A stretch of DNA of 64,000 nucleotides. Source: Linum tenue (Eukaryota > Streptophyta > Magnoliopsida > Malpighiales > Linaceae). Of this stretch, positions 1 through 12,374 are shown piece by piece (positions within the stretch are counted from its first letter, which is position 1; every line of letters starts with the position of its first letter). The notes beneath the pieces were generated by a model, which saw nothing but the letters and a program-made list of their open reading frames with translations, did not search any database and was not told where the DNA came from. The stretch is taken from contig CAMGYJ010000002.1 in the NCBI GenBank assembly GCA_946122785.1, positions 16,590,492-16,654,491 on the forward strand. The letters run 5' to 3'. A program made the position numbers and the translations under genes.

Positions 1-59
1 TTTATTCATTTAATGACACACAGAGAGGGCTTTGTTGATGGGTTGGGTCGGGTGATAAT

Positions 60-850
60 ATACAAAAATTCCTTCAACCCGCACCCGCCCTATTGCAGTT
101 TTTCCCTTCTACAAGATACGGACTGTACGTGGGCACCGGCCGTGCCGGTTAGACTGTTAGAGCACGACACGAGTACGGACACAAAATAAATGGATCAGTC
201 CGGCACGAGCACGAATAATTTATGGGTCGTGTTGGGTCTAAATTTTATGGGCACGGTATATAAGTGGGTGATGTCAGGCATAATATTTTCGAGACTTTAT
301 TGAGTATAAGAACGGACATGACACTAAAATAACATTTATTTGATAGAAAATAAATATAAAAAGAATTATAGGTTCAAATATTATAAAACACAAGTAGAAA
401 AATAATTATTTGTTATTGTTAGAAGTGTCATAAAAATATATACGTAATTAATAACATAAGTAAAAATGGACAAAGAATTAAACAAAGCCAAATCCCACTC
501 GCTATACTTCCAATTTTCTTTTCCCCCTTATTTGTTACTTTTCTCAAACATTATCGGTTAATACTATCTTCCCCCGTCGAATTTTCACCTTCTTTTTCAT
601 TCTCTCTTTTGTTTTCGTCCTTTTCGTTAAACACGAATACGAGCATGACACGAGCACGAATAAGCACGGCACGATTCGAACCGTATCCGGGTCGGGCCTA
701 GCAAAGTTAACAAATGGGCTTGCATGGCACGACACGAAAACTGACGAGTCGTGCCAAACGAGGCACGAAATAAATGGGCCTGAAGCGTGTTTGTACCGTG
801 CCGGCCCAAATACGGCTCAGCGCCCATATACAATCGGGACCCACCCAACA
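60..850. repeat. Possible degenerate DNA-transposon remnant, GC-rich ends with AT-rich core
   Basis: Both flanks (about 120-250 and 640-850) are rich in short motifs such as gcacgacacgag and its complements, and ggccgtgccgg occurs on the left with a related form inverted on the right. The middle (290-540) is very AT-rich. GC-rich subterminal repeats around an AT-rich core are typical of non-autonomous plant DNA elements. I could not place exact ends or a target-site duplication. The short reading frames here look like by-products of the repeats. Bases 851-1254 hold nothing I recognise. Confidence 0.3.
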
Positions 851-1254
851 GTTAATGAAACCGTCCATCTTGGTTTGGGTTCGGAGGTGGGACGGGTCAC
901 GGGTTACTTTGTTCACCTCTAGTGGTAGATCAAATTGATGCCCACCGTGGATGAAAGCAACAAATTAAATAATTATTTCTTACTAGAAAATTAGCCTTAA
1001 CATATACAAAAGAAAATACAGCCAACATTTTGGGTAATCGAGTGTGAGGATGTAAGTGGGTGGTGACTACGACATATTGGCTATGTTGGAATTGACCAAA
1101 AATTTCACCAACCACTCACCAACCCCTCTCCTGATTAGTCTAATTAAGAGTAGCTTGTTCTTCACTGATTTTGTCGACAACGACTCCCCAGTTCCTCACC
1201 AAGAAAAGGGAGGGAGAGAAGAAAACTGCCTTGGCATGTAGCATTCATTGTCAC

Positions 1255-2579
1255 CAATTTCTTAAAAATCTTTGGTACCACTGTTTAAAAAAAAATTCCA
1301 AAAATACCACTCAATCCCAAAAAATTCCAAAAATACCACCCTTTTTTAAAAACCGCCACCCCACCCAGCGGTTTGGTCGAAAACCGCTTGTCGGGGGCGC
1401 GGTTTTGGACCAAACCGCGGGCCTAGGGGGCGGTTATAAAAAAAAAAAAAATTTGGACCAAAACCGCTGGGTGGGGTGGCGGTTTGGCCCAAAACCGCCA
1501 CCCCAACCAGCGGTTTGGTCCAAAAATTCGGTCGAAACTTCAAACGAACGTAACTTTGCACTCGGGTATCCGATCGTAGCGATTCTTTTTTTCATTTCGC
1601 ATAAATTTTCAAGATCTACAACTTTTACTAGGATGAAATTTTCAAAACAGGAACTATTTGTGGATATACGGGACCTTGAGAATAACTTTACCTTTACTTT
1701 TCAGAAATCCATGTGCATTTTGAAATTATGATTATATTAAAAGTTGTAGATCTTGAAAAGTTATGCGGAATAAAAAAAAAATTCATGACATTCGGATTTT
1801 GGAGCACAAAGTTATGGCCGCCCAAAGTTTGACGAAATAAAAAAAAATGCCGTTTGGGGTGGCAAATGACGTTTTTTCGAGACGAAGACGGAACGCGACT
1901 GTTTGAGACTTGCAAGATCTCAAAAAGTGATTCGGATTCAAAAAATGGAGGCCGCAAACTTTTTGAGATCTTGCAAGCCACAAACCGCCGGGTCTCGCCT
2001 TTCGTCAAACTTTGGGCGGCCATAACTTTGTGCTACAAACTCCGAATGTTATGAACTTTTTTTTTATTCCGCATAACTTTTCAAGATCTACAACTTTTAA
2101 TATAATCATAATTTCAAAATGTACATGGATTTCTGAAAAGTAAAGGTAAAGTTATTCTCAAGGTCCCGTATATCCACAAATAGTTCCTGTTTTGAAAATT
2201 TCATCCTAGAAAAAGTTGTAGATCTTGAAAAGTTATGCGAAATGAAAAAAAAAATCGCTACGATCGGATACCCGAGTGCAAAGTTACGTTCGTTTGAAGT
2301 TTCGACCGAACTTTTGGACCAAACCGCTGGTTGGGGTGGCGGTTTTGGGCCAAACCGCCACCCCACCCAGCGGTTTTGGTCCATTTTTTTTTTTTTTTTT
2401 ATAACCGCCCCCTAGGCCCGCGGTTTGGTCCAAAACCGCGCCCCCGACAAGCGGTTTTCGACCAAACCGCTGGGTGGGGTGGCGGTTTTTGAAAAAGGGT
2501 GGTATTTTTGGAATTTTTTTGGGTTGGGTGGTATTTTTGGAAATTTTTTTCTAAACAGTGGTACTTTTGGATTTTTTCC
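1255..2579. mobile_element. Long foldback (near-palindromic) DNA element
   Basis: The two halves are near-perfect inverted copies. The left arm runs from about 1255 to 1928 and the right arm from about 1957 to 2579, with a loop of about 28 bases centred near 1942. Both ends carry gtaccactgtttA-like termini, and both arms hold the same blocks of aaaccgccacccc-type motifs in opposite order. One block near the centre (about 50 bases) differs between arms. The flanks cattgtcac (1246-1254) and cattgttac (2580-2588) match at 8 of 9 bases, which suggests a 9-bp duplication of MULE type. No transposase is present, so it is non-autonomous. The reading frames inside are repeat artefacts. Confidence 0.8.
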
Positions 2580-4916
2580 CATTGTTACATTGACTCGTCT
2601 CTTGGTAATGAAATTGATGAGATAAACATGGAGAAAAAGGTTAACTTTCTTATAAAATTGATAAAATTATGTGAAGAAATATAAGTTACTTTGTGTGATT
2701 GGTTAATAGTTTTGTGTCATTACGTGGATGAACTTTGACTCTCATGACTCTTGAGATGAAGCAAGAAACTATGTTGTGACTAGTCAAGGAGAAAATGAAA
2801 AGGGAATAAACTAAAGTATTAGAAAACGTACAAGTAACTAGTAAGGATCACATTACGATATTTTGTTATGATTCAACTACTCATTTTCCAATGTGTATAT
2901 TGGTGGGTGTGGGTGGAGTTGTTGTGTGAATAATCTATAATATAGAGTAGACCCACGTAATTAGGTTGGAACTTGGAAGTCAAATATGTTGGTAGGTAAT
3001 GAATATTCCAATTTTTCCAAACTCCAAAATTGGTTATCACGGACTCGATTTAAAGTATTTGTATTTCTTTTTCAGAATATAAATAATAACTTAAATAGAG
3101 GAAGCGAGGGCTAGCTAGTCGCGACCGCCAACAAGGAAACAACGAAGATGGAGGTGGATTCACTGTTGGCTACTACAGGGATAGTTGGTTTTGCGCAAAA
3201 TCGATTTGACCTAAGGAGAAGAGTGATATCGATTGATTACGGGTTTATTTCAATTGGAGATTTTGTTTATAGTGTGATAAGTATTTAGATGTTAGCTTAT
3301 AAATCAAAATTACTTGTAGTGTAGTGGTAGAACACTGTTATATTAACTTGAAGCAAATAAGTCACATTCTTGGTATGGACATATAGGAGGTAACTTTTTA
3401 AACCAAAAAATTACTTGTGGCCCGTGACAACTCCCACTCCCTGTCACTCCGCCTATGACCTATGTGGTTGATCAATATCTGTGTAATCGAAGCCAACAAT
3501 ACAAGCAATATATTTTTGTGTATTATTAAGAAAGTATTTGAAAGAATCTCCAACGACTATGATACCAAATTCCAGTTGTTTGAACATGCATGCTGGAATA
3601 TTAATTGTACTTGATAGGGGTGGCTATACAGTACATTCCGATTAAATTGACCTGAATTGATTCGGTACCGGTCCGGTCTTTTTGAGAATATGAGAACCGA
3701 AGATTGGATTAGTTACATTCCGGTTTTGACCCGGTCCGGTCCCAATCCGATCTTGATTTTAGATTTGATCTTGTGGGGATTTGAGTGGGCTGAGGCCTAA
3801 AAGGGTGAGGAGTTGGTTAGGTTTTGTGTGTTGGGCTCTCTTATCCGGTCTTTATCCGATTTCCAGTCAGGTCCCGAACGATTTTTTTATCTCAAATCTA
3901 AACCCGAAAAGGGAATTGGATTGTTTGCTTCCGGTTCTGGTCCAGTCCCAGTCCAGGTTATACGGTCCGGTTGCGGGTAAAACAAAAAAACCCGAACCAA
4001 ATAATTAGAACTCCCACTCGTCCCTCCAAGCTTCTCTAAACTATATGGGACATAGAATTTTGTGTAATGCACTTGGCAGCATACCTAACTTAGTACTATT
4101 CGCCTTGACTTGGTGCAGAAGGAAGGAAGGAAGGAAGCAGGGGATGAAGGTCCCATAATAATAGTAGTAAATAAGGAAGGAAGAGGAGTAAGCAGTACAG
4201 CCAGTACCACTAACCATTCCATTGGTAGATCTGGGTTCGTTGGTTAGGAATCAGATCCTTTCTGCAGGTTGACGGTGATGGGGATAACGTGCAGTCCACT
4301 CCACCTCCATCAAATGAAAACAAATGCACATGCCATTCATTCATTCATTCATGCCGCTCCTCCAGTCCAGTCACAGTGCCAACCAAGGCCCAAAAGTGGA
4401 ACTGGAATGTCATCATAATGACGCCTTCTCCTTTCATTTTCTCCTTTTTTTCTTTAATTTAATTTTGTTTAATTTCAGGGTTTTATTATTATTAGACCAT
4501 GAAAATTCCCCATCTCCCAGATCCCGAAAGATATTTTTCTCTCTCCTCCTAACAATAATAAAGATATTTACTTATTTAGGCTGGCTGACTGGCTTCCCTG
4601 CCCAGATCACCGACGACGTGCTTCCTCATTTCCTTTCTCACAAGCGTTTTGTACCTTTCTGGGATGGCGAGATCTGTGCTTCGCTGGCCCTCCTCCTCCA
4701 CTGTCGGTTTGCACGACATAGACGGGCCCACACCACCCAGATCGGGCCCACCACCGGTAAACAATTGGGTCCCGACGGCCGCGAACATCGCCCCGACCAG
4801 ATCCAGATCGGCCCCGATTAGAGATCAATGCTCCGGAGCCCAGTCCAATCTTCCTACTCTGCATAGTGCATACTCTCTTCACTTTGTCAGCAGGATGAGC
4901 ATTTGAACCTCCGTTA
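2580..4916. other. Intergenic DNA, no gene seen
   Basis: This AT-rich stretch has no coding region I can support. About 3618-4010 is rich in ccggtccggt and cccgaacc motifs and starts with taggggtgg, which resembles one end of a hAT-type element, but I could not define the other end. Simple repeats occur at about 4121-4138 (ggaa units) and 4335-4351 (attc units). Between 4300 and 4900 the DNA is more GC-rich with several short open frames on both strands, none recognisable. Confidence 0.5.
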
Positions 4917-5211
4917 AGTTTGCTCAAGGTTGTCGACCCACGGGTAGACCCACTTTGATTATGGCCCGGTAAGAAAAACGAATCGCACCCTACAAGGCAT
5001 CAGGTTAGAGGTCAAATTGTGTCATTTTTTTCTTTGTTTTGCGAAATATGCCTATTTTCTTATTTTTCTTTTCATCTAACTCGATCTTTGGAATTCTTAG
5101 TTGAACATTTGAATATTGATGTTATATAAGTGTGTGAGAATTTTCACTACATGTTGGATCTAAGTACGACATGTTACTTTAGTGTAATGTTATATGTTAT
5201 TACTTATATGT

Positions 5212-5273
5212 TAGATGAGATTTGATATAATTTTTTTTATGGTAGATGAGATTTGATATAATTTTTTTTATGG
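5212..5273. repeat. Perfect 31-bp tandem duplication at the LINE 3' junction
   Basis: Two identical 31-base copies (5212-5242 and 5243-5273) each contain gagatttgatataattt followed by a T run and atgg. The second copy includes the left target-site duplication and the poly-T end of the adjacent minus-strand LINE, so the duplication spans the insertion junction. Confidence 0.8.
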
Positions 5274-5346
5274 TAAGGTACCTGTATTCTATTAAGGAAT
5301 TAGAGTCTCCTTAGCCAAAAGGCTTTGGAGGAAAAAAAGAGGGTCT

Positions 5347-5750
5347 TCAAACCCATTCTTCCTCGACTTCCCAATCACACAAAACATGGACCATACAGTG
5401 GGTCATTTCATTCCCAGCCCGTCTAATGAAACTCCATCTAATTGACTCGATACGCTGGGCTTCCTCTTGAATTTCTTTGACAACCTGACCCGCTTCCAAT
5501 CTCGATTTTTCCATCTTATAGAGAGCGAAAGCGGCCGTCTGACAGTCCATTTCCACCATCGCTCGGCGATAACCACTCCGCTCAAGCTGTTGTAAGCCAA
5601 AGTCCACCGGCTTCATCTCCACTATCTTTGGCGGCCAGCAATTTCTCGTTCGTCGAATCGCCGCACGCAGAAAAGCCCCAGTCTCGTCCTGCAGAACCAT
5701 TCCCAGCCCCGTCCCTTCTTTCATCATCGTCGCGTCGACATTTACTTTCA
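5347..5750 (-). pseudogene. LINE ORF2 C-terminus: RNase H domain, downstream of the LTR insertion
   Basis: The minus-strand frame contains WVKVNVDAT, a glycine-rich VLQDETGAF segment, EMKPVDFGLQQL, EMDCQTAAFAL and a final GNEMTH region. This is the layout of the RNase H fold found at the end of plant L1 ORF2. The usual first motif (nvDga) keeps its Asp. The frame joins the 5' part of ORF2 across the solo LTR: GWV before the insertion (near 7304) resumes as WVKVNVDA after it. Confidence 0.85.
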
Positions 5751-5755
5751 CCCAT

Positions 5756-7298
5756 TGATAGACCATTGATTGTACATGTTTTTACCCATATTCTTGAGCC
5801 ATTTGAGATGTCGATTCCCGCGTTTTAGGCCGATTTCACGTTAGGTTGTTCTTTTTGTGATATTTCAGTTCCTAGCACGTGAATGAAGGTCTGGAAACGA
5901 GTTCGGGGTCGATTGGACGAAGATTGGACGTTTAGCGAGAAGCTGAGGAAGCCACACGGGCACGCCTAAAATCCCACACGGTCGTGTGACCTGGCCGTGT
6001 GGCACCAAATTGCACGGGCAAGCCACACTGGCCGTATAGGGGACCTGTTGTGGCTGTGTGAAGGCTCGACAAATCCCACACGGGCAGCCTGGGAATCCAC
6101 ACGGCTGTGTGGCCATGGCCGTGCAGCATGCCTGGAAGCCCAATAATCGAAACGCTGCGTTTGGACACTCACACGGCACGCTGGGAAAGTCACACGGCCG
6201 TGTGGCCTGGCCGTGTGATCTAGAGAGAGAAAAAGTGCGATCTAGAGAGAGAAAGTGACGAACCTGAGTCCGCAAGTGTCCTTGATCGATCTCCATCACC
6301 ATTGGAGCCCGGCTTGAGCTTGGAGAAGATCTGATTGAGTGCCAGAAGCAGATTATCATTCTCCACAGTATGATTTCCGCATCTGAGCTAGATTTCCCAT
6401 CTCTCTCTATGGAGTAACTTTCCTATTCACCTGGGTATGAAGAACCCTAGATTTGTATGTTAGGTCTGATTGTATGAACCCAAGTACAGATTCTATGATT
6501 TGATTATATTCAATTGAGGTTTGAATTGTTGAATGACATGAATCCTGATCAAATTCATGTTATTTCTGCTTTGACCTAGAATGAGAATATCTGCCTAGGT
6601 TGATAGAGCATCTTTGATTGAAGGTAGTGAATTGACAACTTTAGTCGAGGAGTCAATTAACTATTCTGTACCCGATTTATTTCGGTAGTGGAGGTTTGGT
6701 TCGTTAGGGCCTCAACCTGTTTACTCCGGTGGAGGTTAGTCGCCCACTGGGGACTAAGATTGAGAGAGTATGGAGACCTTTAGTCGAGACTGCAGACTGT
6801 TTAAGAACCTCCCGCAATATAACTATCATTGAAATTGAACTTGGTAAATTACAATCCGGCTTAACTGTAGTCTAGGGGGAACCATATCCGGGTGACCTCT
6901 CTCGACTTGAAAACAACCTTTTTACCTGCTTTGCTTGTTTGCTTGTTTGGACCTTCACTAAAGTTTCACCGCTAAATAATAAGAACTCACGGAGTAGTCA
7001 TCACATCTAGGACCCGGGTGACCTCTCTCGAACTTGGTAAATTACAATCCGGCTTAACTGTAGTCTAGGGGGAACCATATCCGGGTGACCTCTCTCGACT
7101 TGAAAACAACCTTTTTACCTGCTTTGCTTGTTTGCTTGTTTGGACCTTCACTAAAGTTTCACCGCTAAATAATAAGAACTCACGGAGTAGTCATCACATC
7201 TAGGACCCGGGTTGACATTAAAACCCAAACCCGCTATACTACATTTTAGGAGGTGGTTACACTTGGCCATTTTTTAGAGTGACGGTAGGAGCGAGTCA
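5756..7298. mobile_element. Solo LTR of an LTR retrotransposon (1543 bp)
   Basis: The element begins with TGATAG at 5756 and ends with GAGTCA at 7298, so it has TG...CA termini with short inverted ends. A perfect 5-bp duplication, cccat, flanks it (5751-5755 and 7299-7303). It has no gag-pol coding region, as expected for a solo LTR left after LTR-LTR recombination. The left half (about 5960-6210) is full of cacacggccgtgtgg-type palindromic motifs, which I associate from memory with some plant Ty3/Gypsy LTRs; the superfamily call is tentative. Orientation is unknown. It interrupts the RNase H end of the LINE. Confidence 0.85.
6837..7211. repeat. 193-bp tandem duplication inside the solo LTR
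   Basis: A unit starting gaacttggtaaattac occurs at 6837-7029 and again from 7030 to about 7211, nearly identical. The motif gggtgacctctctcga occurs at the ends of the duplicated block, so unequal exchange or slippage at this microhomology is a likely origin. Confidence 0.85.
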
Positions 7299-7303
7299 CC
7301 CAT

Positions 7304-10300
7304 CCCTGTGGAGGCGCTATCCAGGTAACTTCTTCCGCTTCTCTATATTGCTGCTCTTTGGTATGATAGGATTTGAATTCATCACAGTAGTCTAGGGCCT
7401 TCCCAACAACTTATCATTCCTCCGCCTTTTTTCGATTGAACATTTGGCTATTCCGTTCGTTCCACATCATCCAGAGAATTAGCACAAATTGTTCTAATGT
7501 TGCATTGTCCACCTTCTCCATTACCTCACACATCCAACTTCCTGGCGAAAAATCCGATTCCATCTCGAACAGAGGTAAAAAGATGAAGGCTTCCACACTC
7601 GAATCGCCCACTGGCACTCCCGGAAGATATGATTTTGAGTTTCTTCTAAGTGGCAGAAAGCGGATTCCGTGGCTGCTTCTTCTTTTCTGATCTCTATGTT
7701 CTTACCCGTAGGTAATATGTTATGCACTAGTTTCCACAGGAAATTTTTTACCTTTGTTGGGATCGTGTGTCTCCAAATTTGCTTCCAATTCATTGGATCG
7801 TAAGATTCCACCCTTGCCCTATCTCCTCTTCCCCGTCCTCATCGTTCTGAGGATCTATTTATGCAGTAGTGTTCTTGATTCTATAGGCCAATTTGTATGC
7901 CGTTTTTATAGAGTAAACACCTGCTCTTTCGTGGCTCCATACTCTCTCATCCACAGCAGGCTGTCGAGGAATGGGAATTCCAGTAATTCTTCCCCTATCA
8001 ATCGGATTGAAGTAGTTTTGTAGGACATTACTTCGCCACATCCTGTTTTCATGATCAATAAGATCAGAAACCATTCTCACCTCATCTGATTCCACTTCGG
8101 GTGTTATGACCTTAAAACCATTATCTTCTGTCTCTGGTATCCACTTTTCTCCACATATCTTCACATTAGAACCATTAACTATCCTCCATCTTAGACCACT
8201 TTTAACCAATTCTTGGGCAGCCATGATGCTTCGCCATGTATAGCTCGGGTTGGGACCAATCCTGGCCTGTAAAATATCAGTATTGGGGTAGTATTTGGCT
8301 TTCAAAATGAGTGCTACTAGGGATTTTGGATTGACTAGGAGATTCCAGATTTGCTTCCCCCAGTAACGCGATGTTGAAAGCTTGTAAGTCACGAAACCCC
8401 ATTCCACCCTCTTTCTTTGACTTACACACCTCCTTCCATGCCTTCCATGGAATCCGGCGCTCTTCCTTCTGCTGGCCCCACCAGAAGCTTGAAATTGCTC
8501 TTCTTATCTCATTTAGTTCTCCTTGCGGAATCAAAAAGACTGACATCATATATGTGGTCTGGGATTGCACCACAGCGTTGATCAAAACCTCTTTTGCAGC
8601 TATTGATAGGGTGAGCACTTTCCAGTGTTTAATTTTTTTTGCGCACCCTATTGACAAGAACGTCAAAACTGCCTTCTTTTCTCTTCCAATAACCGTAGGT
8701 AGGCTCAGATACTTGGTGTAATTTTCCACCTAATTCATCCCCAGTATAGCAGCCAAACCATTTCTTGTTTCTGTTTGCACACTCGGACTGAAAATGAGTT
8801 CAGACTTCTGTATATTCACCATTTGTCATGATTCAACCTCATAACACTAAAGGACTTATTTTAACTGGTAGTATTCCTGAGGTGTAGCCCTTAATACGAA
8901 TATACTATCGTCCCCAAATAGTAGATGTGACACAGAGGGGCCACGAATTGAGACTTTCATCCCATGCATCTTTGCTTCTTCCACAACTTTTGATGTCATA
9001 GCAGATAAACCCTCTACACACATGAGGAAAAGGTAAGAGAGATTGGATTTCCCTGCCTAAGTCCTCTCTCTGGCTTAAAAGTTTCAGATTGGTGGCCATT
9101 CACCAAAATCGAGCAGGACACGGTAGTGATGCAATGCATAATGAGTTTCACCCATATTTCCGCAAAACCAAGTTTTTTCATCATAGCTTCGAGAAAATCT
9201 CATTCCACTCTATCATATGCTTGGATATGTCAAGCTTTGCTGCTAGTAATCCTTTCTTAGCCTTTTTCTTTTGCTTCATTGCATGAAAACATTCAAACCC
9301 AATAAGTACATTATCAGTAATGTACCTACCTGGTACGCATGCACTCTGCTGTTCACCAATCACCTGATCCAGTACTCTGTTCAATCTATTTGCCAGCACC
9401 TTGGACATTATTTTGTAGAGAACTTTGCAAAGACTTATAGGTCTGAACTCTAAAGGTGTCTTTGGCTTTTTAATCTTTGGTATTAGAGCTATAAGCGTGT
9501 GATTGAGCTGTTGTGGGAATTCTCCCAACTCCAGATAACCCCTTAACTCCTCCTTTACCGCTTGGCCTACCACATTCCAGTGTTTTTAGAAAAACCTGGT
9601 TGGCATAACATCTGCTCCTGGCGCCTTGTTTGGCCCCATTTGTTTTAGTGCTGCCCAGATTTCTTCATCCGAGAACGGTATTAAAAGTTCCTGGTTCATC
9701 TCTTCAGTAACCTTTGTTTGAACCACTGGTATTATCTTACTAACCTCTGGCCTGCTTCCTGCTTTAAAGAGTCTCTTCATGTAGTCTAGCAGGCACACTT
9801 CAACACCAGTTGTCCGACAAAAGTTTGTCCATGGTCATTTTGCAAAGTTTTGATGGTGTTGCGTCATCTTCTTTCAAACGCTTTACGATGGAAATAGCCA
9901 TTATTCAGGTCGCCTTCCTTGAGCCAGTCTGCCCTGGAATGTTGTTTCCACTTAATCTCCTGTTGAAGGATAATATCATTCAAATCTTGCTCGATTACCT
10001 TCCTTTGAAGTAGAACCACCTTCGTCCTTTTCCTCCTTTCAAGTGCTCTTAGGGCCTTCTCAGCTTGCTTTCTTCTCTCAGTTAGTGAACCAAAAGCTGT
10101 AGTAGTCCAAGCTCTATGATTCGACATTTTGGATTTGATCCATCAGATTGCCTGCCCCTACTCCCATCCAAGCCTCTTCCACCACTTTTCCACAGTCCTC
10201 ATGCCTTTCCCAGTACGGTTCATATCGAAAGCTCCACCCCCAAGTGATTTCTTCCTCCTCCAGACTAAGCTTGAGTTGAATAGGGATGTGGTTAGATCCA

Positions 10301-10965
10301 CATCTGTCTAAGTGGTACAGTCGCATATATGGATATAAATCCATCCACTCTTTGTTTCCCACAGCTCTGTCGAGTCTTTCCTCTATAAAGTTGTCCTCAG
10401 ATTTGTTGTTTTCCCACGTGAAAGTTCTACCATAACAGCCACAATCCACCAAAACACAATTGTCCAGGCAGTCACGAAACATCTCCATCTCCTTTTCATC
10501 TGGGCTACATCTACTACTTTTTTCTAAATGATCCATCAGGAGGTTAAAATTCCCTATTACCAGCCACAGAATTTGCACTTGCCTGTGTAGCCTTTGGATC
10601 AACTCACAGGTTCTCTTCTTATTTTGACTCTGTGGCCATCCATACAAGCCTGTAAGATGCCACGCGGTTTGAGAGCATGACATTTTTATTTGCACATCAA
10701 TGAAATGTAGATCACAATCTTTTACTTCAACTTCAATCTCCTCCTTCCACATCATTAGTAGCCCACCTGCCTTGTTTTCTGCTGTCGCAACCCCTTTACC
10801 TTCGTTATAACTGAGTACCTTGATTTTCTTTTTCCATTCTTCTTCATATTGACATGTTTCCATAAGAAACACAACATCGGGATTCGTTTGACGCAGTAGC
10901 GTCTTTAATTTTTCAACTACCGGGGTATTCCCGAGTACCCGACAATTGTAGCTCAATAGACTCAT
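7304..10965 (-). pseudogene. LINE ORF2, decayed: endonuclease, reverse transcriptase, zinc-binding region
   Basis: Reading from 10965 downward, the first 283 codons form an endonuclease/exonuclease/phosphatase domain (LSYNCRVLG, FLMETCQ, WLVIGNFNLL, SNHIPIQ). The catalytic GDFN and SDH motifs are altered to GNFN and SNH. The frame then breaks. Next come a linker with ADWLKEGDLNNGYFH (about 9900), an APGADVMPTRFF block (about 9600), reverse-transcriptase blocks with LIALIPKIKKP and FRPISLCKVLYK (9573-9181), a later block with FLIPQGELNEIRRAISSFWWG (8729-8277), and a zinc-binding-type end (7811-7414). At least six breaks separate these pieces. It starts in an ATGA overlap with ORF1. Confidence 0.85.
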
Positions 10966-12374
10966 TGGGCTGGGCGACCCTGCTCCTTTGCAGGGTCCGT
11001 CTTACCGCCAACCATGTTGTAAAGTTGTTTAGAGAATTCTGCATTTTGAGTCTCTGGGAAAATAATAGTCTTTGCTATCTTCAAATCTTTGATTTCCTTG
11101 TCTCCTCCTGATGTGGCCCCATCTTGTGAATTGATGTTCCGTTTTTTAGGGGTAAGTTGCATCTGGGGGGCTTCCCTCGCTCTCCCCTGATCTTGTCTTT
11201 TACAAACCTTCCCTAGCCTCCTTTTTAGGGATTGCTCAAGTTCCTGATTTGCCGTGAACTTTTTCACAGCTCCTTCCTGGGCAGCCACAGTTTTGTGGAG
11301 AGAGCTACCCTGTACATGATCTTTGGCCACTTCTGATTGCCTGGTATCCTGATCTATGCTCCCATCTCTTTGCCTATATCCATAGGTGTAGGCTCAACCG
11401 GATTCTCTTGTAGGTTCGACTCAGCATCCGTCTGCTTCTCCTCTTTTCCTTGCTTACCAAGCTTATCTGAGTTAGAGCCTGAACTTTCTAGGTCAAATTT
11501 CCTTCTTAGGTGTTTCCATATGTCTGCCTCCTCCTTTTTGGCGCGATGTGACAACCAGTTTCTTGGAGCAGGAGGTGCAACTCTCATATCGAAGCTATAA
11601 GGATCAACAGCCAGGTGGGATGGCTTCGGACATTTAACTTTCACATGCCCTATTCTGCCACAAGAGTGACAAAAGAGAGGGAGTTTCTCATACTTTATCA
11701 GGAACTCCTTTAGCTCTCCACCAACATTGAGCTTTATTTATTTTTCCTCAGTGGTTTATTGATCGAGATACTAACTCTTATCCGGATGAAATCATCCCAC
11801 ATCTTCTCAGAGCTATCATCAAAATATACAAATTCACCCCCTATGTTTGCTATCTTTTCTGCCATAGATAGTGTTCTTAGCTCTGTTGGGAATTCTTTAA
11901 CCTTTATCCATATCTCCTCCTATGCATGTCTGCTGGGACTGGTTTCTTGATCCACCAGCTAGCCATGAATAACATAGCACTGTTCTCATAGTGCCAGGGC
12001 CCCCCGTAGCAAACCTTATTACGGTCATCCATCTCAAGAAACTGGAAAGCAAAAAGGTTGTTACTTAGAACAGTTATCTGATACCCTTTCTTCAATCCCC
12101 AGGCTTTTGTTAACGCTATTTTCATTGATTAAATATTGGGTTCTTTGTCTAACACCAGGCGTGCTATAAGCCCTAGGTGTCGAACCACCTCCATTCTTAC
12201 CACATCAACATCAGCATCTTCGACTTCTAGTGGTTCTTCATCATCCTCGGCCGGGGTAATATGGTTTAGCTGATCTTCAAGTGCCGCTGTGGGATCAACC
12301 CCTTCCTGTACAACCTCCTTGAGTGCTGCTTCAACATCCTTTTGGTTGGTGGATGTCATTGTAGATCTATTCAA
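10962..12374 (-). pseudogene. LINE ORF1 (DUF4283-type nucleic-acid-binding protein), decayed
   Basis: Translation from 12374 gives an acidic N-terminus, then after one in-frame stop at 12129-12131 it continues in the same frame through a DUF4283-like segment (AWGLKKGYQITVL, FLEMDDRNKVCYGGPW). It breaks again near 11904. A basic, Lys/Glu-rich C-terminal part (11644-10962) ends with a TGA that overlaps the ORF2 ATG. DUF4283 proteins are the usual ORF1 product of plant L1 elements and are thought to coat the RNA. Confidence 0.8.

Noticed and set aside
1171..1731. 186-codon frame in the left arm of the foldback
   Set aside because: Composed of translated inverted-repeat motifs (KPPP-type strings). 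The same block in inverse gives similar false frames on the right arm.
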